Of a stretch of 64,000 nt of DNA, positions 42,929-53,840 are shown piece by piece. The notes below the pieces were generated by a model. The model worked only from the letters and a program-made list of their open reading frames with translations, made no database searches and was not told where the DNA came from. Made by a program: the position numbers and the translations under genes. Each line of letters begins with the position of its first letter. The stretch's first letter is position 1. Source of the DNA: Corylus avellana (taxonomy: Eukaryota; Streptophyta; Magnoliopsida; Fagales; Betulaceae); the NCBI RefSeq assembly GCF_901000735.1, contig NC_081549.1:620001-684000 (forward strand), given 5' to 3'.

Positions 42929-43900
42929 GCTTGTGAAAACAAAACCCTTCACTTTGTTTTGCTCCCCCTCTTGGAGCAAAAACAAAACCGCCACCATAAT
43001 CACCACCCCCCTCAACGCCGCTCTAACAAAACCGATCGTAGATCGGGCCTCGGACGCGGGACTTCATAGCCAACTTCTCCAAGTACAATTTCCATACGCT
43101 GATGTTGGATTGCCTCAAGGATGCGAAAGCATTGACGCCCTTCCCTCTAGAGAAATTTGAATTTTGTCAATTGATAGAGCTAGAAGAGCTGGAGAAATGG
43201 ATTTCAGAAGAAAATTAAGTTTGGGGAAAGGGTGAAAGGGAGAGGCCTTTTGATTAAGGGTTGTGTAACAGTTCTGTTTGTAACAATTCTGTTCTTATAA
43301 TAGCTGTTAATGAATGCAAATATAGAAAGGAAAGAGAGCAATAATAGAAATAATGAATGAATTGACTATTGAACTAGGTATTTCGAGGAAACATAAATCT
43401 CATTGAGTATTCGAGGACTCATCCTCCAAGTTTATAATGAACAATTGTCTACAAAACTACCGATTACATTTTTATTCAGACTATTTATACATCCTCCTCT
43501 AACTAACACTTCAACTAACTCTCAACTAACTAAACTGTATTATAATCTTCTCAACTAACTAAAGTATATTATAACAGTACCTATTACAGGTTGGGCTCCA
43601 CAGGTGTTGATTTTGTCACACCCTTGCAGTTGGAGGGGTTCTTGACTCATTGTGGTTGCCGGCTTGCCAATGATAACGTGGCCACTGTTTGCTGAACAGT
43701 TTTATAACGAAAAGTTTGTAGTACAATTGTTGAAGATTGGTGTGAGTTTAGGGGCTCAGTTTGCTGTGCAGTGGGGAGATGAAGAGAAATTTGAGGTTGT
43801 GATGAAAAAGGAACAAGTTAAAAGAGGTATAGATCAGTTGATGGATGAAGGAGATGAAGGACCCAAAGAAGCTATATATTACCCCAAAATAATTAATTAA
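42929..43900 (+). pseudogene. UGT73C-like pseudogene, internally deleted and carrying a solo LTR
   Basis: The start MACENKTLHFVLLPLLEQ has lost the GHLIPM strip with the catalytic His, then continues TTPLNAALTKPIVDRA and [16 protein letters not shown]. About 210 codons are then missing: the sequence jumps to [12 protein letters not shown] and on to GRGLLIKG. A 325-bp solo LTR (43264-43588) interrupts the start of the PSPG box. After it, [12 protein letters not shown] continues with frameshifts and the [10 protein letters not shown] stretch is partly deleted. The open tail (43652-43900, [17 protein letters not shown]) ends early at IIN. It cannot make an active enzyme. Confidence 0.9.
43264..43588. 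mobile_element. Solo LTR (325 bp) in the UGT pseudogene, 5-bp target duplication GGTTG
   Basis: The element begins TGTAACAGTT and ends CTATTACA, with TG..CA borders, and exact GGTTG duplications flank it (43259-43263 and 43589-43593). Removing the element and one copy restores AAGGGTTGGGCTCC of the UGT. Left behind by recombination between the two LTRs of a larger retrotransposon, by inference. Confidence 0.88.
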
Positions 43901-45872
43901 TTTAGAGTTTTCTATAATCATTTATTTACTCGATCTAGACATGTGTAATCATTTTTTAAAAAAAAAATTTCTAATATGTACAATTCCCCTTCATAAAAGA
44001 ATGAAATTTCTATTAAAGTTAATAATTAAGGCCTCCAACCTCATAAAGTTTTCAATGTATATAAATTCTAAAATGTCGACTTGTTTACTTTCTTATTTTC
44101 ACATATAAGTATATAACTTTCTCTAAGGTGGCAATGTCAATAGGATAATACTAGACATTCAAAATTTATTTTCCTAAATGATCTGGACCATTTAATATAT
44201 ATATATATTCTTAAATGAATGTGAGGTCCAAATCATTTAGAAAAGAAAATTTGAAAAAAAAAGTGTTGAGGTGCCTAACAACCCTCGTGCCAATAAATCA
44301 ATATCTCCCACAATTTCCAAAAAAAAAAAAAAATTATAAACTTTTAAATATATTTATAAATATGTCCTTTTAGACTTCAAAATATATGGAGCTGGCATAA
44401 TTGATTGTTTTAGGGCCCAGACTAAATTAAACTCTTTCTGGCATGTGCGGCACCAAAAATGACTCCGAGCTGTCAGATGTCACCTTGCGATCGAGATATG
44501 TTGTGAGAGGACAAATAGTGAGGCAAGATATTCCATTCCATTGAAGACAAACCTTGGAATCTTTAGATTTTAAGTTTAACTCTTCTGCCCACTTAATTCT
44601 GTGGTGGTTTTTGCAGCTTCAAAAAATTGTGGATTAACAAAGAATTGTGGGACAACACATGAACATGGAATATATATAAATCATAGAGTGATGATAAACA
44701 TCACGCCGGGCGTGCATGAACAGTCATACACGCCTGAGTGATTTAATATTTTAATTTTTTTTAAAAAAAAAAATTATACGGGCGTGCAAATGCATGGCAT
44801 CTTTCAAAACAATATTATTCTAAAAAATAATACACTAAAATCATTGCTCTAGTGCTCTTTAATTATCTTGTGCGAAGTCTCAATGAGTAGCTCAATCGGA
44901 TGAGGAGTGAGGACCATGCTTCATGAAGCGGAGGTCACTAGTTCAAATTCCCCCTTCTTCTCTTGTGTGGACATGTCAAAAAAATATATATATCTTGTGC
45001 GAGGGCAGCAAAAAAAAAATCAAAAGAAAATTTATTTTCTTGCGTTGTTAAGTGCTAACATGTTAGGTGGCCTGAAGTGGGAAGAAAGCTGATCTTCTCT
45101 CTCTTAAACGCTCTCTTAAAATGAAAACAAACTTGCCCATCCCCCTCATATCTTAGTTAAGGAGTCTCTCCACGGCAAGCCCTCATGTAATCTCCCTAGC
45201 TCGTCTTTTGCTTTTTTGTTTTTGTCTTTTAAGTCTTTTGTTTAAGTTATTAGATGTTAGATCTATTAAAAACCTATAACCGCAACCAACAAGCGCCTCC
45301 TCCTCAATATCGCCAACTACCATTCAACCATCTGCTGGCCAACTCCCTCGCAGAACCATGCGCTATTGCGCGCTCACTTATGGCTCTCTTTTGTAGAGTC
45401 CTTTTGGTCTACCAAAAATTTTAAATTTAAATTTGGACAAAAAAAATATTTGATCTCGGTAATTGTATAAGGCTCTGCCACACTACCTTAGATTGTGTCC
45501 TTCGCCCACTGTGTGCTTATTGTTTGTATTTTGTTATTAGAAAAATATTATGAGTCAATATTTTATTCATATTTAACTGATTTCATCTTACAAATCATTT
45601 AAAAATTTATTGATCCTCGACATTTTTCATGCCTTTCTCGTTTAAAAACAAAACAAACTTGCCGAGGGACAAGAAGCAGACGTCCAATACAGCTAAAATA
45701 CAAGTGAAGTAGCGAAAGCAAAAAGTTATTGAGCCCCACGGCCCCCACTCAGTCAAATTAATCACGCTACAAAGTTGATGCACTTGGCATATTTGCAAAC
45801 TACAAGTAACAAACCCCATCATCAATTAAAAAGTGGCTGATCACTCTCATCTTTACCACAAGAATTTCAGCC
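43901..45872. other. Spacer between the UGT pseudogene and UGT 45873
   Basis: No gene is seen. It holds a hairpin-like segment at 44685-44800 related to the MITE at 18331 (GAGTGATGATAAACATCACG, TATACGGGCGTGCA), a SINE (44876-44990) and poly-A runs. Confidence 0.6.
44876..44990 (+). mobile_element. tRNA-derived SINE with exact 12-bp target duplication
   Basis: The body has GAGTAGCTCAATCGGATGAG (A-box-like) and GGAGGTCACTAGTTCAAATT (B-box-like), ends ACATGTC plus A-run and TA repeats, and is flanked by TATCTTGTGCGA (44864-44875 and 44991-45002). It is the same family as 37284. The exact flanks suggest a fairly recent insertion. Confidence 0.88.
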
Positions 45873-47324
45873 ATGGCTTCCCAAATTGATCACCAGCTTC
45901 ACTTTCTTCTTGTTCCGCTAATGTCCCAAAGCCATCTCATTCCCTTCACAGACATGGCCAAACTACTTGCACGCCGTGGCCTAAATGTTACCATTATCCT
46001 TACACCTCTTAATGCAGTCCGGTTCAACACAATCCTTGATCAAGCAAAAGCCTCCAACCTCAACATACAATTCATTTCACTACCGTTTCCTTGCCAAGAA
46101 GCTGGCTTGCCTCAAGGCTGCGAGAACATGGACACCCTCGCATCTCCCGATTTACTCCCACAATTTTTTGAAGCAAGTAACATGCTGCAAAAACCACTAG
46201 AGATGTGGCTAGAAGGGTTGGAATCTTCTTCTAGGCCTAGCTGCATTATTTGTGACATATGTCTTCCTTGGACCTCAGATGTCGCTCTCAGGTTCAAGAT
46301 TCCAAGGCTTATCTTCCATGGAATATCTTGCTTCACTCTCTTGTGCTCTCACAACATATCTCGCTCCAAGGTGCTCGAGGGAGTCAAATCTGACTCGGAG
46401 CCATTTTTGGTCCCAAACATGCCAGATAGAACTGAATTCACTGCGGCCCAGCTGCCTGAAATAGTGAAACAAATTTCTGGTGACTTGAGAGATCTTATTG
46501 ACCGATTTAATGCTGCTGCAATTTCGGCACAAGGGATGTTGGTGAACACTTTTGAAGAGTTGGAGCCAGGGCACGTCAAAGAATACCAGAAAGTGGTCGA
46601 GAAGATTTGGTGCATCGGGCCCCTATCTTTAGCAAACAAGTCCTCCATTGATGAGCCGGAGCCCGAGTGCTTGAGGTGGCTGGATTCGATGAAGCCAAGC
46701 TCTGTGATTTACGTTTGTTTTGGGAGTCTCTGCCACTTGTTAGCCTCACAATTAGTGGAGCTTGCTTTGGGATTAGAAGAATCCAACCATCCTTTCATCT
46801 GGGTGGTTAGGAAAGGAGATTACTCAACAGAATTAGAAAAATGGTTTGTAGAAGAAAAGTTTGAGAAGAGGATTGAAGGGAGGGGTGTTGTGATTCGAGG
46901 ATGGGCGCCACAAGTTCTAATCCTTTCACATCCAGCCATTGGAGGGTTCTTAACTCATTGTGGATGGAATTCAACGCTAGAGGGAATAAGTGCCGGCTTG
47001 CCGATGATAACTTGGCCGATGTTTGCTGAGCAGTTCTACAATGAGAAGTTGGTTGCACAAGTGTTGAGGATTGGTGTGAGGGTGGGAGTTGAAGCGTGTG
47101 TGCAGTGGGGGGATGAAGAGAAGGCTGGGGTGTTGGTGAAGAGGGAGGATGTAAAGAAGGCTATAGAGCAGTTGATGGAAGAAGGTGAAGAGGGAGAAGA
47201 AAGAAGAAAGAGAGCTAGAGAGCTTGGAGGGATGGCGAAGAGGGCAGTTGAAGATGGGGGATCCTCTTACTTGAACGTCACATCCTTGATCAAACATATC
47301 AGTGAACAGGTATCAGGCAAATAA
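45873..47324 (+). CDS. UDP-glycosyltransferase, UGT73C-like (UGT copy 10, intact, intronless)
   Basis: 483 residues, slightly shorter than its neighbours because the linker (SLANKSSIDEPEPE) is compact. His21 lies in VPLMSQSHLIPF, where Ser replaces the usual Gly before the His. The Asp is in CIICDICLPW. The PSPG box runs from [12 protein letters not shown] through [10 protein letters not shown] to WPMFAEQ. A weak YVCFGSLCHL motif precedes it. The start MASQIDHQLHF matches the family. It probably glucosylates a small acceptor from UDP-glucose, and is among the most diverged copies in the array. Confidence 0.94.
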   Translation: MASQIDHQLHFLLVPLMSQSHLIPFTDMAKLLARRGLNVTIILTPLNAVRFNTILDQAKASNLNIQFISLPFPCQEAGLPQGCENMDTLASPDLLPQFFEASNMLQKPLEMWLEGLESSSRPSCIICDICLPWTSDVALRFKIPRLIFHGISCFTLLCSHNISRSKVLEGVKSDSEPFLVPNMPDRTEFTAAQLPEIVKQISGDLRDLIDRFNAAAISAQGMLVNTFEELEPGHVKEYQKVVEKIWCIGPLSLANKSSIDEPEPECLRWLDSMKPSSVIYVCFGSLCHLLASQLVELALGLEESNHPFIWVVRKGDYSTELEKWFVEEKFEKRIEGRGVVIRGWAPQVLILSHPAIGGFLTHCGWNSTLEGISAGLPMITWPMFAEQFYNEKLVAQVLRIGVRVGVEACVQWGDEEKAGVLVKREDVKKAIEQLMEEGEEGEERRKRARELGGMAKRAVEDGGSSYLNVTSLIKHISEQVSGK

Positions 47325-47459
47325 AAGATGTAACAGAAATGTGTGCCTCTTTTTTGTCGAAAATGGATGTGTTTACTTTTCCTTAATTGCTTGAAAAAAA
47401 ACACAAATAATAATAATGTCATGTATTCCTGCTGTCATGCATGAAAATAAGTATTTAAG

Positions 47460-48130
47460 TAAATACACAATAATGAATAATAAGAAATCAAAAAAACAAA
47501 AAAGAGAGGAGAAAGTCGAGACACATATTTACTTAGTTTGATAATGTGTCTACGTCCACACAAGAGTACAACTATAGTTTATTATTAATGATTTAGGGTT
47601 ATAATATAACATACTTATAAGAAAAATCCTAATTGTAGGGATGTATTTTGAAAAGTTTTAAAATACTCCTATTACTCGGCCAACCAGTAGTTTGAGCCTC
47701 TCTTTTCGTGCAAACCATAATCTTGACATGGTATCAGAGCAGAGGTCTTAAGTTCGAACCCTAACTCCGTAGTTTATCCCTTATTTCAGTTAAAATATTC
47801 CACGTGTTGTCTGATCCCAGACGTGAGGGATAGTGTTAAGATATTAATTAAGTGATTAAATTCACCATTTCCTATTGGCTTAAACTTTTGGGACAAATGG
47901 TGATTTAACATGGTATCAGAGCAAAGTCTTAGGGTTTAACGAAATTGTTTCTCAGTTTCCGCACTCCTCTCTCTTTCAGATTTTTTTTTTCTGACCGGTG
48001 TTGCAACAACACTAGTAGAGTTGGCTTAGGGTTTACCTAATGCCCATGGGTGGAGGTGGATGGCGCTGTCATCACCGTGGTAGTTGGGATGCCGTCACCG
48101 TCGTTGTGAGTATTTCAGTATTACTTTATA
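47460..48130 (+). mobile_element. Nested LTR/TRIM remnants with two methionine-tRNA primer sites
   Basis: TGGTATCAGAGC appears at 47730-47741 and 47911-47922. The second directly follows the 77-bp LTR at 47834-47910. Upstream, 47520-47660 matches the LTR-like repeat at 28560. Downstream (47920-48130) is a leader-like region (AAGTCTTAGGGTTTAACG, CTCTCTCTTTCAG). No protein domains are left. Confidence 0.65.
47834..47910 (+). mobile_element. Reference copy of the TRIM-type LTR (77 bp)
   Basis: TGTTAAGATATTAATTAAG to AAATGGTGATTTAACA, then TGGTATCAGAGC, the usual primer site for initiator methionine tRNA. It has TG..CA ends. Its complement (TGTTAAATCACCATTTGTCC ... AATCACTTAATTAATATC) is the template recognised in the introns of five UGT genes and in copies at 2824, 55750-55980 and 57361-57416. 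Confidence 0.75.
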
Positions 48131-49689
48131 TGCTCAAAAGAATATGAGCCACTAATTCTAACAAAACTTGTTAAATTTCCTATTTTTTTAAGAAGTCTGT
48201 CACATGTGGTTTATAATAACTTAGGTGACAATCTCATGATCAACTACTAAAGCGTAAATTTCGTATATGACAATTTCCTTGACATTTTTCTTATATTTAA
48301 AGGAACCAATTAAAATACAAATTGAAGACCATCACCAAAGCCCCATAAATATAAAACTAAAGAAACAAGTAAAAATATAACAACCCGGAAACAGTACTTG
48401 CGTTAACACATGACCAAATTACTCAGTTGGTCTTAGTTTAAAGAGGACAAAACAAATTTGTCGCTCACTTCATTAGATTAAAATAAAATAAAATAAAGAC
48501 AATGTTTTAGAGCATCTAGAGGGCTCTAAAACTTTCATATTGTGTATATTACCTTTTTTTAAAAAAAAAAAAAAAAATTATGAATATATTTTTCAACACA
48601 ATCCTAAAAATGCTCTAACTAAAATCTTCTGTCCCGGAATCTTTTCTCCAGTCTAGTCGGCAGAAATATCTGGCCAGGCATTCGTCTTCTTCCCATGTTC
48701 TTCTTTGAACCTTAACGTTACATACAATATTGACTCATTGAAAACAAAGAAGCAAATACGACTGAATTCAAACACATAAAAAGATAAAGTAAAAAAAAAA
48801 AAAAAAAAAATGGAAACGATGGATTGTCCTGGCCTGCACATAAAACAATAATAATAGCTATATATAATTAATAACATCGATGATGATGATAATTATGTTT
48901 TTTTTAATAATAAAAACATGTTAATTCACACACAGGCCAACTACGTACCCTTGGAAGTTCGACCTGAAAGTAATTAATCTCAATTCACACACAACTAATC
49001 AGGACGTGTCGATTGGGTCGAAAGTACGTGATTGAAATCTAATTAGAATAACCAATTATAGTTGACCAACTTAACAAAATACAACAAATTTGTTTGCCTC
49101 CTTGCACACGCAAACTGACTCGATCAGCCCAGCATTACTAAAAACAATTGTATCATTGTCGACTAATTAACGTGGTTTACGTACTCAAACCCACCGAATG
49201 AGCTACTTGGAGCCATGAGCCAATAGCAGGCAAGCAAAAGGACCGGAGCTGACGTTACAAAATAATTTAATGTAGTGTTAAAATTGATTCATATACGGTA
49301 ATTGATGATGTTACTGATCATATTCATGGGGCACGGAAATTAATAGATCCAACCAAGTGCAGGTGGACACGTGGAGGATAAGGTCTTCATTTGTGTGGTT
49401 CAAATTTCTGAATTTTTGATCATCCAAGCTGCTCGTTAGTTGAATGGCATGAAACATGCCACGTGTACAAACTTTTAGATTTCAAAACTCGAACTCATTT
49501 GCTTTGGAGAAAAAGTTTCGGTTACATCTCTCTTAATTTTCTTGGATCCATTACAGCAAAATCAGTCACATAGACATAGGTAAGCAAGCTTTTCTCTCTC
49601 TATTTTTTTTTTTCCCTCTTTGGGTTTTGATTTGATTTTGATTTGTTTTTGGTTTATGGTTTTATTAACATCGTACATGCGTGTACAAG

Positions 49690-50292
49690 TAGGAGTGTAA
49701 ACAAGTTCAGCTTGAGTGAGTTTCTCTTGTTCGGGCTTGATTGTTTAAATTTTACTTGAACTCGAGCTCGAGCCGAGCTTAAAGACGAGTCAAAAAATCG
49801 AGTTCAAGCTTATAATAAGTTAAGCTGAGCCAAGCCAGTTCACGAGCTGACTCTTATATTTTATTTAATTTATTAATTTATTTTTATTATAAATTTAAAC
49901 TTCAAGTATTTTCAAACGGCTTAAGAAGTCAGCTTGCATATGAGCATTTGCTTAATTTGGCTAGCGGACTATGGAGCCCGAGTCAATATAGCAAAGCACT
50001 AGGTTTCGAAGAGAGAGGATATGCATCCTTTTATAATAAAATGATGCTATTAAAAAAAAAAAAAAATTATCAATTTTTAATATTAATACGAAGAATTATA
50101 TGAATAACTACCAATTCGAACCTTATATAAGATACTTACGAGCTTAGACGAATTAATTTCGTTTAATATTCGAGTTAAGATTCGCGTTTACGAAACGCTT
50201 TATTTAATATTCGAGTCGAGTACAAGCCCAACTTATGCAAATTAAGCCTGAGCTCATTCACGAGCAACTTGCTCTCTCTTAAGAGCCCTACA
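49690..50292. mobile_element. hAT-like non-autonomous element rich in CGAGCTCG motifs
   Basis: The left end TAGGAGTGTAAACAAGTTCA and right end CTTAAGAGCCCTA resemble the hAT end TAGGGGTGTAAA. The subterminal parts hold many GAGCTCGAGC/TTCGAGT motifs in both orientations around an AT-rich core. A clear 8-bp target duplication was not found, so the limits are approximate. Confidence 0.45.
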
Positions 50293-50317
50293 TACAGAGA
50301 AAGCATTGCCAGTCACA

Positions 50318-50740
50318 CACGCAAATCAATAGACCATATGCAGTCTGGGTTGAAAGCATGGATGTGACTAATTGGCAATCTACACAGAAAAAAACATTGT
50401 CCATCCATGCCACGACTCGCACGTAAATTGACTAGTCTGGGTTGAAACTGGACAGCATTTGATTGGCAATCTACGAAGAAAAAAAGCACCGTACATGCAT
50501 GTCACTACTCACACGCAAATTGATTGACTAGTTCTTCATGCAGTCCGGGGTTGAAACTTGAAAGCCTGTGATTGGCAATTGCCAATCTACTAAGAAAATA
50601 GCGTCGTGCACAGCTCGCATGCATGTGCAGTACTCTAGGTAATTAATTGAAATTAAGCATGTGATTTGTAATCTTCTAAGAAAAAACATCGTGCATGCAT
50701 GTCGCACGCAAATTGATTGACTAGATCTTTCCGGTTGAGA
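50318..50740. repeat. Four degenerate tandem repeats (~90-110 bp) in the promoter region of UGT 50965
   Basis: Each unit carries CACACGCAAATTGATTGAC, TCTGGGTTGAAA, GATTGGCAATCTAC..AGAAAAA and CATGCATGTC-type blocks. The 'GGCAATCTAC' block (altered in the last unit) is at 50374, 50465, 50573 and about 50666. The array lies 230-650 bp upstream of the start codon. Confidence 0.75.
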
Positions 50741-50964
50741 CGATGAACTAAAAGTAATTAATCTTTCTCGAACATTCTTACCAATTACCAGTAAATTGTT
50801 GAATCATTCAAAGTCAAGGTAACCTGCCCAACAAATACGCCATGGCATGCATTACAAATAATTTGGTGATCATTCACCAAACTAAAATCCATCTCCACCT
50901 GTTCGATTCCTTTGCTTTCAATTAATCATCATCATCACTGATCGATTCTTCTGCAAATTAAGTA

Positions 50965-52534
50965 ATGGCTTCCGCAATTACTCACCAGCCTCACTTTGTT
51001 CTTATACCACTCATGGCACAAGGCCACATGATCCCCATGATAGACATGGCCAGGCTCTTTGCAGAGCGTGGCGTTATTGTAAGCTTGGTGACAACCCCAT
51101 ACAATGCCTCAAGATTTCAAAGAGCTATCAACCAAGCAAGAGGGGATGGCCTCCCGTTTCGCCTTGTTCAGCTCGAATTTCCATGCCAAGAAGTTGGACT
51201 TCCTGCAGGATACGAGAACCTTGACATCCTCCCCTCAAGAGACCTACTCAGAAAGTTCTACAAAGCTCTTAGCATGCTCCAAAAACCACTCGAAAAACAC
51301 CTCGAGAAAGAAACCCCCCCTCCAACTTGCATTATATCTGACAAGTGCCTCTCTTGGACATCCATCACAGCTCAAAACTTCAACATCCCACGGCTTGTTT
51401 TTCATGGGATGGGCTGCTTCTCACTTTTGAGCTCCCATAACATTAAACTTCACAATGCTCACAATTCTGTCACTTCTGACTCAGAACCCTTTGTGATCCC
51501 GGGACTCCCCCATAGAATTGAGATAACAAAAGCTCAGCTGCCGGGAGCTTTTGTTACCCTGCCTGACTTGGATGATTTCCGAAACAAGATGCAAGAGGCT
51601 GAATCAACCGCCTATGGGGTTGTGGTGAATAGTTTCCATGAATTAGAGAGTGAGTACATTGCGGAGTACGAGAAGGCTATTAAGAAGAAGGTGTGGTGTG
51701 TCGGGCCTGTTTCTTTAAGTAACAAGGAGAACTCAGACAAGTTTGAGAGAGGTAAGTAATTTTAAATCATCATTTATTTTAAAAAGGTTAAATAGATAGA
51801 AAAAAAAAATTAATCATCTAATTTATATTCTGACAGGTAATAAAGCCTCGATTGACGAACAACTTTGCATGGGATGGCTTGACTCGAAGAAACCAGGGTC
51901 GGTTATTTATGCGTGTCTAGGTAGCCTTTGCCGCCTGGTTCCGGCACAATTAATAGAGCTTGGACTCGGCCTAGAAGCATCAAATCAGCCGTTTATATGG
52001 GTGATCAAAACAGGAGATCAAAGATATATGGAGGAGCTGGAGGAGTGGTTGGTGAAGGAAAGATTTGAGGAGAGGATCAAAGGGAGGGGGCTTTTGATCA
52101 AAGGATGGGCTCCACAGGTGCTTATTTTGTCTCATCCAGCCGTTGGAGGGTTCATAACACATTGTGGATGGAACTCAACGCTAGAGAGTGTGTGCTCTGG
52201 TGTGCCGATGATAACATGGCCTCTCTTTGCCGAGCAGTTCTTCAATGAAAAACTGGTCGTCGAAGTTTTGAGGATTGGGATTAAGGTGGGCGTCGAGATC
52301 CCTGTGAGATGGGGGGATGAAGAGAAAGTTGGGGTGTTGGTGAAAAAAGATGGAGTTGAGAAGGCAATAGCCATGCTGATGGATGGGGGAGAAGAAGGCG
52401 AAAAGAGAAGAGAGAAAGCAAGAGAGCTTGGGGAGGTGGCAAAGAGGGCACTGGAGAAAGGAGGTTCTTCTCAGTTAAACATGTCATTCTTGATCGAAGA
52501 TATAACAAAACAATCCACCCATGACAAGGCGTAA
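50965..52534 (+). CDS. UDP-glycosyltransferase, UGT73C-like (UGT copy 11, intact, one intron)
   Basis: Exons 50965-51751 and 51837-52534 give 494 residues. His21 is in [12 protein letters not shown] and the Asp in [10 protein letters not shown]. The PSPG box runs from [12 protein letters not shown] through [10 protein letters not shown] to WPLFAEQ. The 85-bp phase-1 intron splits the Gly codon of FERG|NKAS, the same place as in the 40185 gene, so the two probably inherited one insertion. A (TA)n run follows the stop. It closes the UGT array. A four-unit tandem repeat in its upstream region might influence expression, which is untested. Confidence 0.94.
51756..51835 (-). mobile_element. Antisense TRIM solo LTR forming the intron of UGT copy 11
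   Basis: An 80-bp element lies between exact GGTAA duplications (51751-51755 and 51836-51840). It has TTTTAAATCATCATTTATTT near the start, AAAAAGGTTAAATAG in the middle and AATCATCTAATTTATATTCT plus GACA at the end, matching the LTR complement. An A-run was gained in the middle. Confidence 0.78.
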
Positions 52535-53621
52535 GTATATATATAAAAATAATAATTAACTATGTTATTATATTGATCAATTATTCATGAGTGGAGATCA
52601 GATTCAATGGGATTATTACTTTCATGATTTTCTCCATTAATTAAAATAAATTTCCTGTATTGTGTTATTTATTTTGTATTTATTGTTAGCAGCTTACACA
52701 TAGGGTGCTCTCATATAGAAAAAAAATAAATAAAGAGAGATACTATCAATAAATAAAATGTGCTGTTTCAGCATTTGTATTTTTTTTTTTTTTTTTTTGA
52801 CCAATTCAGTAGTTGTAATTAGTAAAGTGTGCTTGTGTATTCTGTATTTCTTTTCGTTCTCTCATTAATTTATTTAATTTGTTCATCTACCATCTTTTTG
52901 TTCCTTATTATCACTATCATTAATTATTAAAAAATTATTAAAAAAAAAAAAAAAGAAGAAGAAGGTGTAAATTTACTTGCTCTAGAGTCTAGAGCCCAAT
53001 CCTGTTTTGGTCTATTAATAGAAAATTAAATACCCTTTTGCTATTGCATCCGCAGAGGTTGACTTTGAAGAGTTCAAGCCTAGCACTAGCTCCTCTATAT
53101 ATATATATATATATGATTACTTTTCTTTCACAACTTCCTTTCGTGGAAAACCTAAATTTCTATAATTAATTAATCAGTGTTGAAAATCTCGTGCTAATAA
53201 AAGAAATGATATCCCAAATGGCAGTGGGAATTGAAGGTGACAAATTCAAATCATCAGTTTTGACTTCAAACCGATCAATTAGTGATGACATGGATCACAA
53301 GCAGTCCTAAGAAAATATTGGGACTCTTTGTCGGTAGATGGTAGATCTTGTCGATTCTGTAGATATTGTCTCTACAATAAAGGCAATAATCAGTTGGACA
53401 ATTTATCAAAGTTTTTATGCTCCGATTTAAGTGAGAGTATATAAGAGAATAATTTAGATAAAAATAAAATAAAAATAAAAATCTTTGTTATTAACTTTTC
53501 AAATATTGAGGTGGAGAAAAATTATGTGATTAAATGATGTGTTGACTAAATGAAAATAAAAAATGGAATTGATTTCACCGTCAAGTAAAATGCTTATCTT
53601 CTATAATGTTGTCTTGTTCCC

Positions 53622-53652
<31 letters not shown>

Positions 53653-53840
53653 TATTCAAATAAAGGAAAGGGAAAAAAATGACTATAAAGGAGAATTCAT
53701 GCCACTCCTAATACAAATAGAAGAAAGAAAAAGAGAAATAGTGGGAATATATGCACCCAAACACAAGGTTTGAGCCGGCCCATCTAGCAAAGGAAAAGGA
53801 TTCTCTCCATTTTAAAATTTCTCAATTTTTTTCATCTAGT
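52535..53840. other. Spacer after the UGT array
   Basis: 3' UTR of the last UGT, then AT-rich sequence with T/A runs, (TA)n and (ATT)n repeats. No gene is seen. Confidence 0.65.

Larger units (their letters stand above)
48131..50964. other. Long spacer upstream of UGT 50965
   Basis: No gene is seen. It contains a hAT-like element (49690-50292) and a four-copy tandem repeat (50318-50740), listed separately, poly-A/T runs, and an intermixed stretch (48950-49200) with wording such as CACACGCAAACTGACTCGAT that may be more distant copies of the tandem repeat. Confidence 0.55.
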
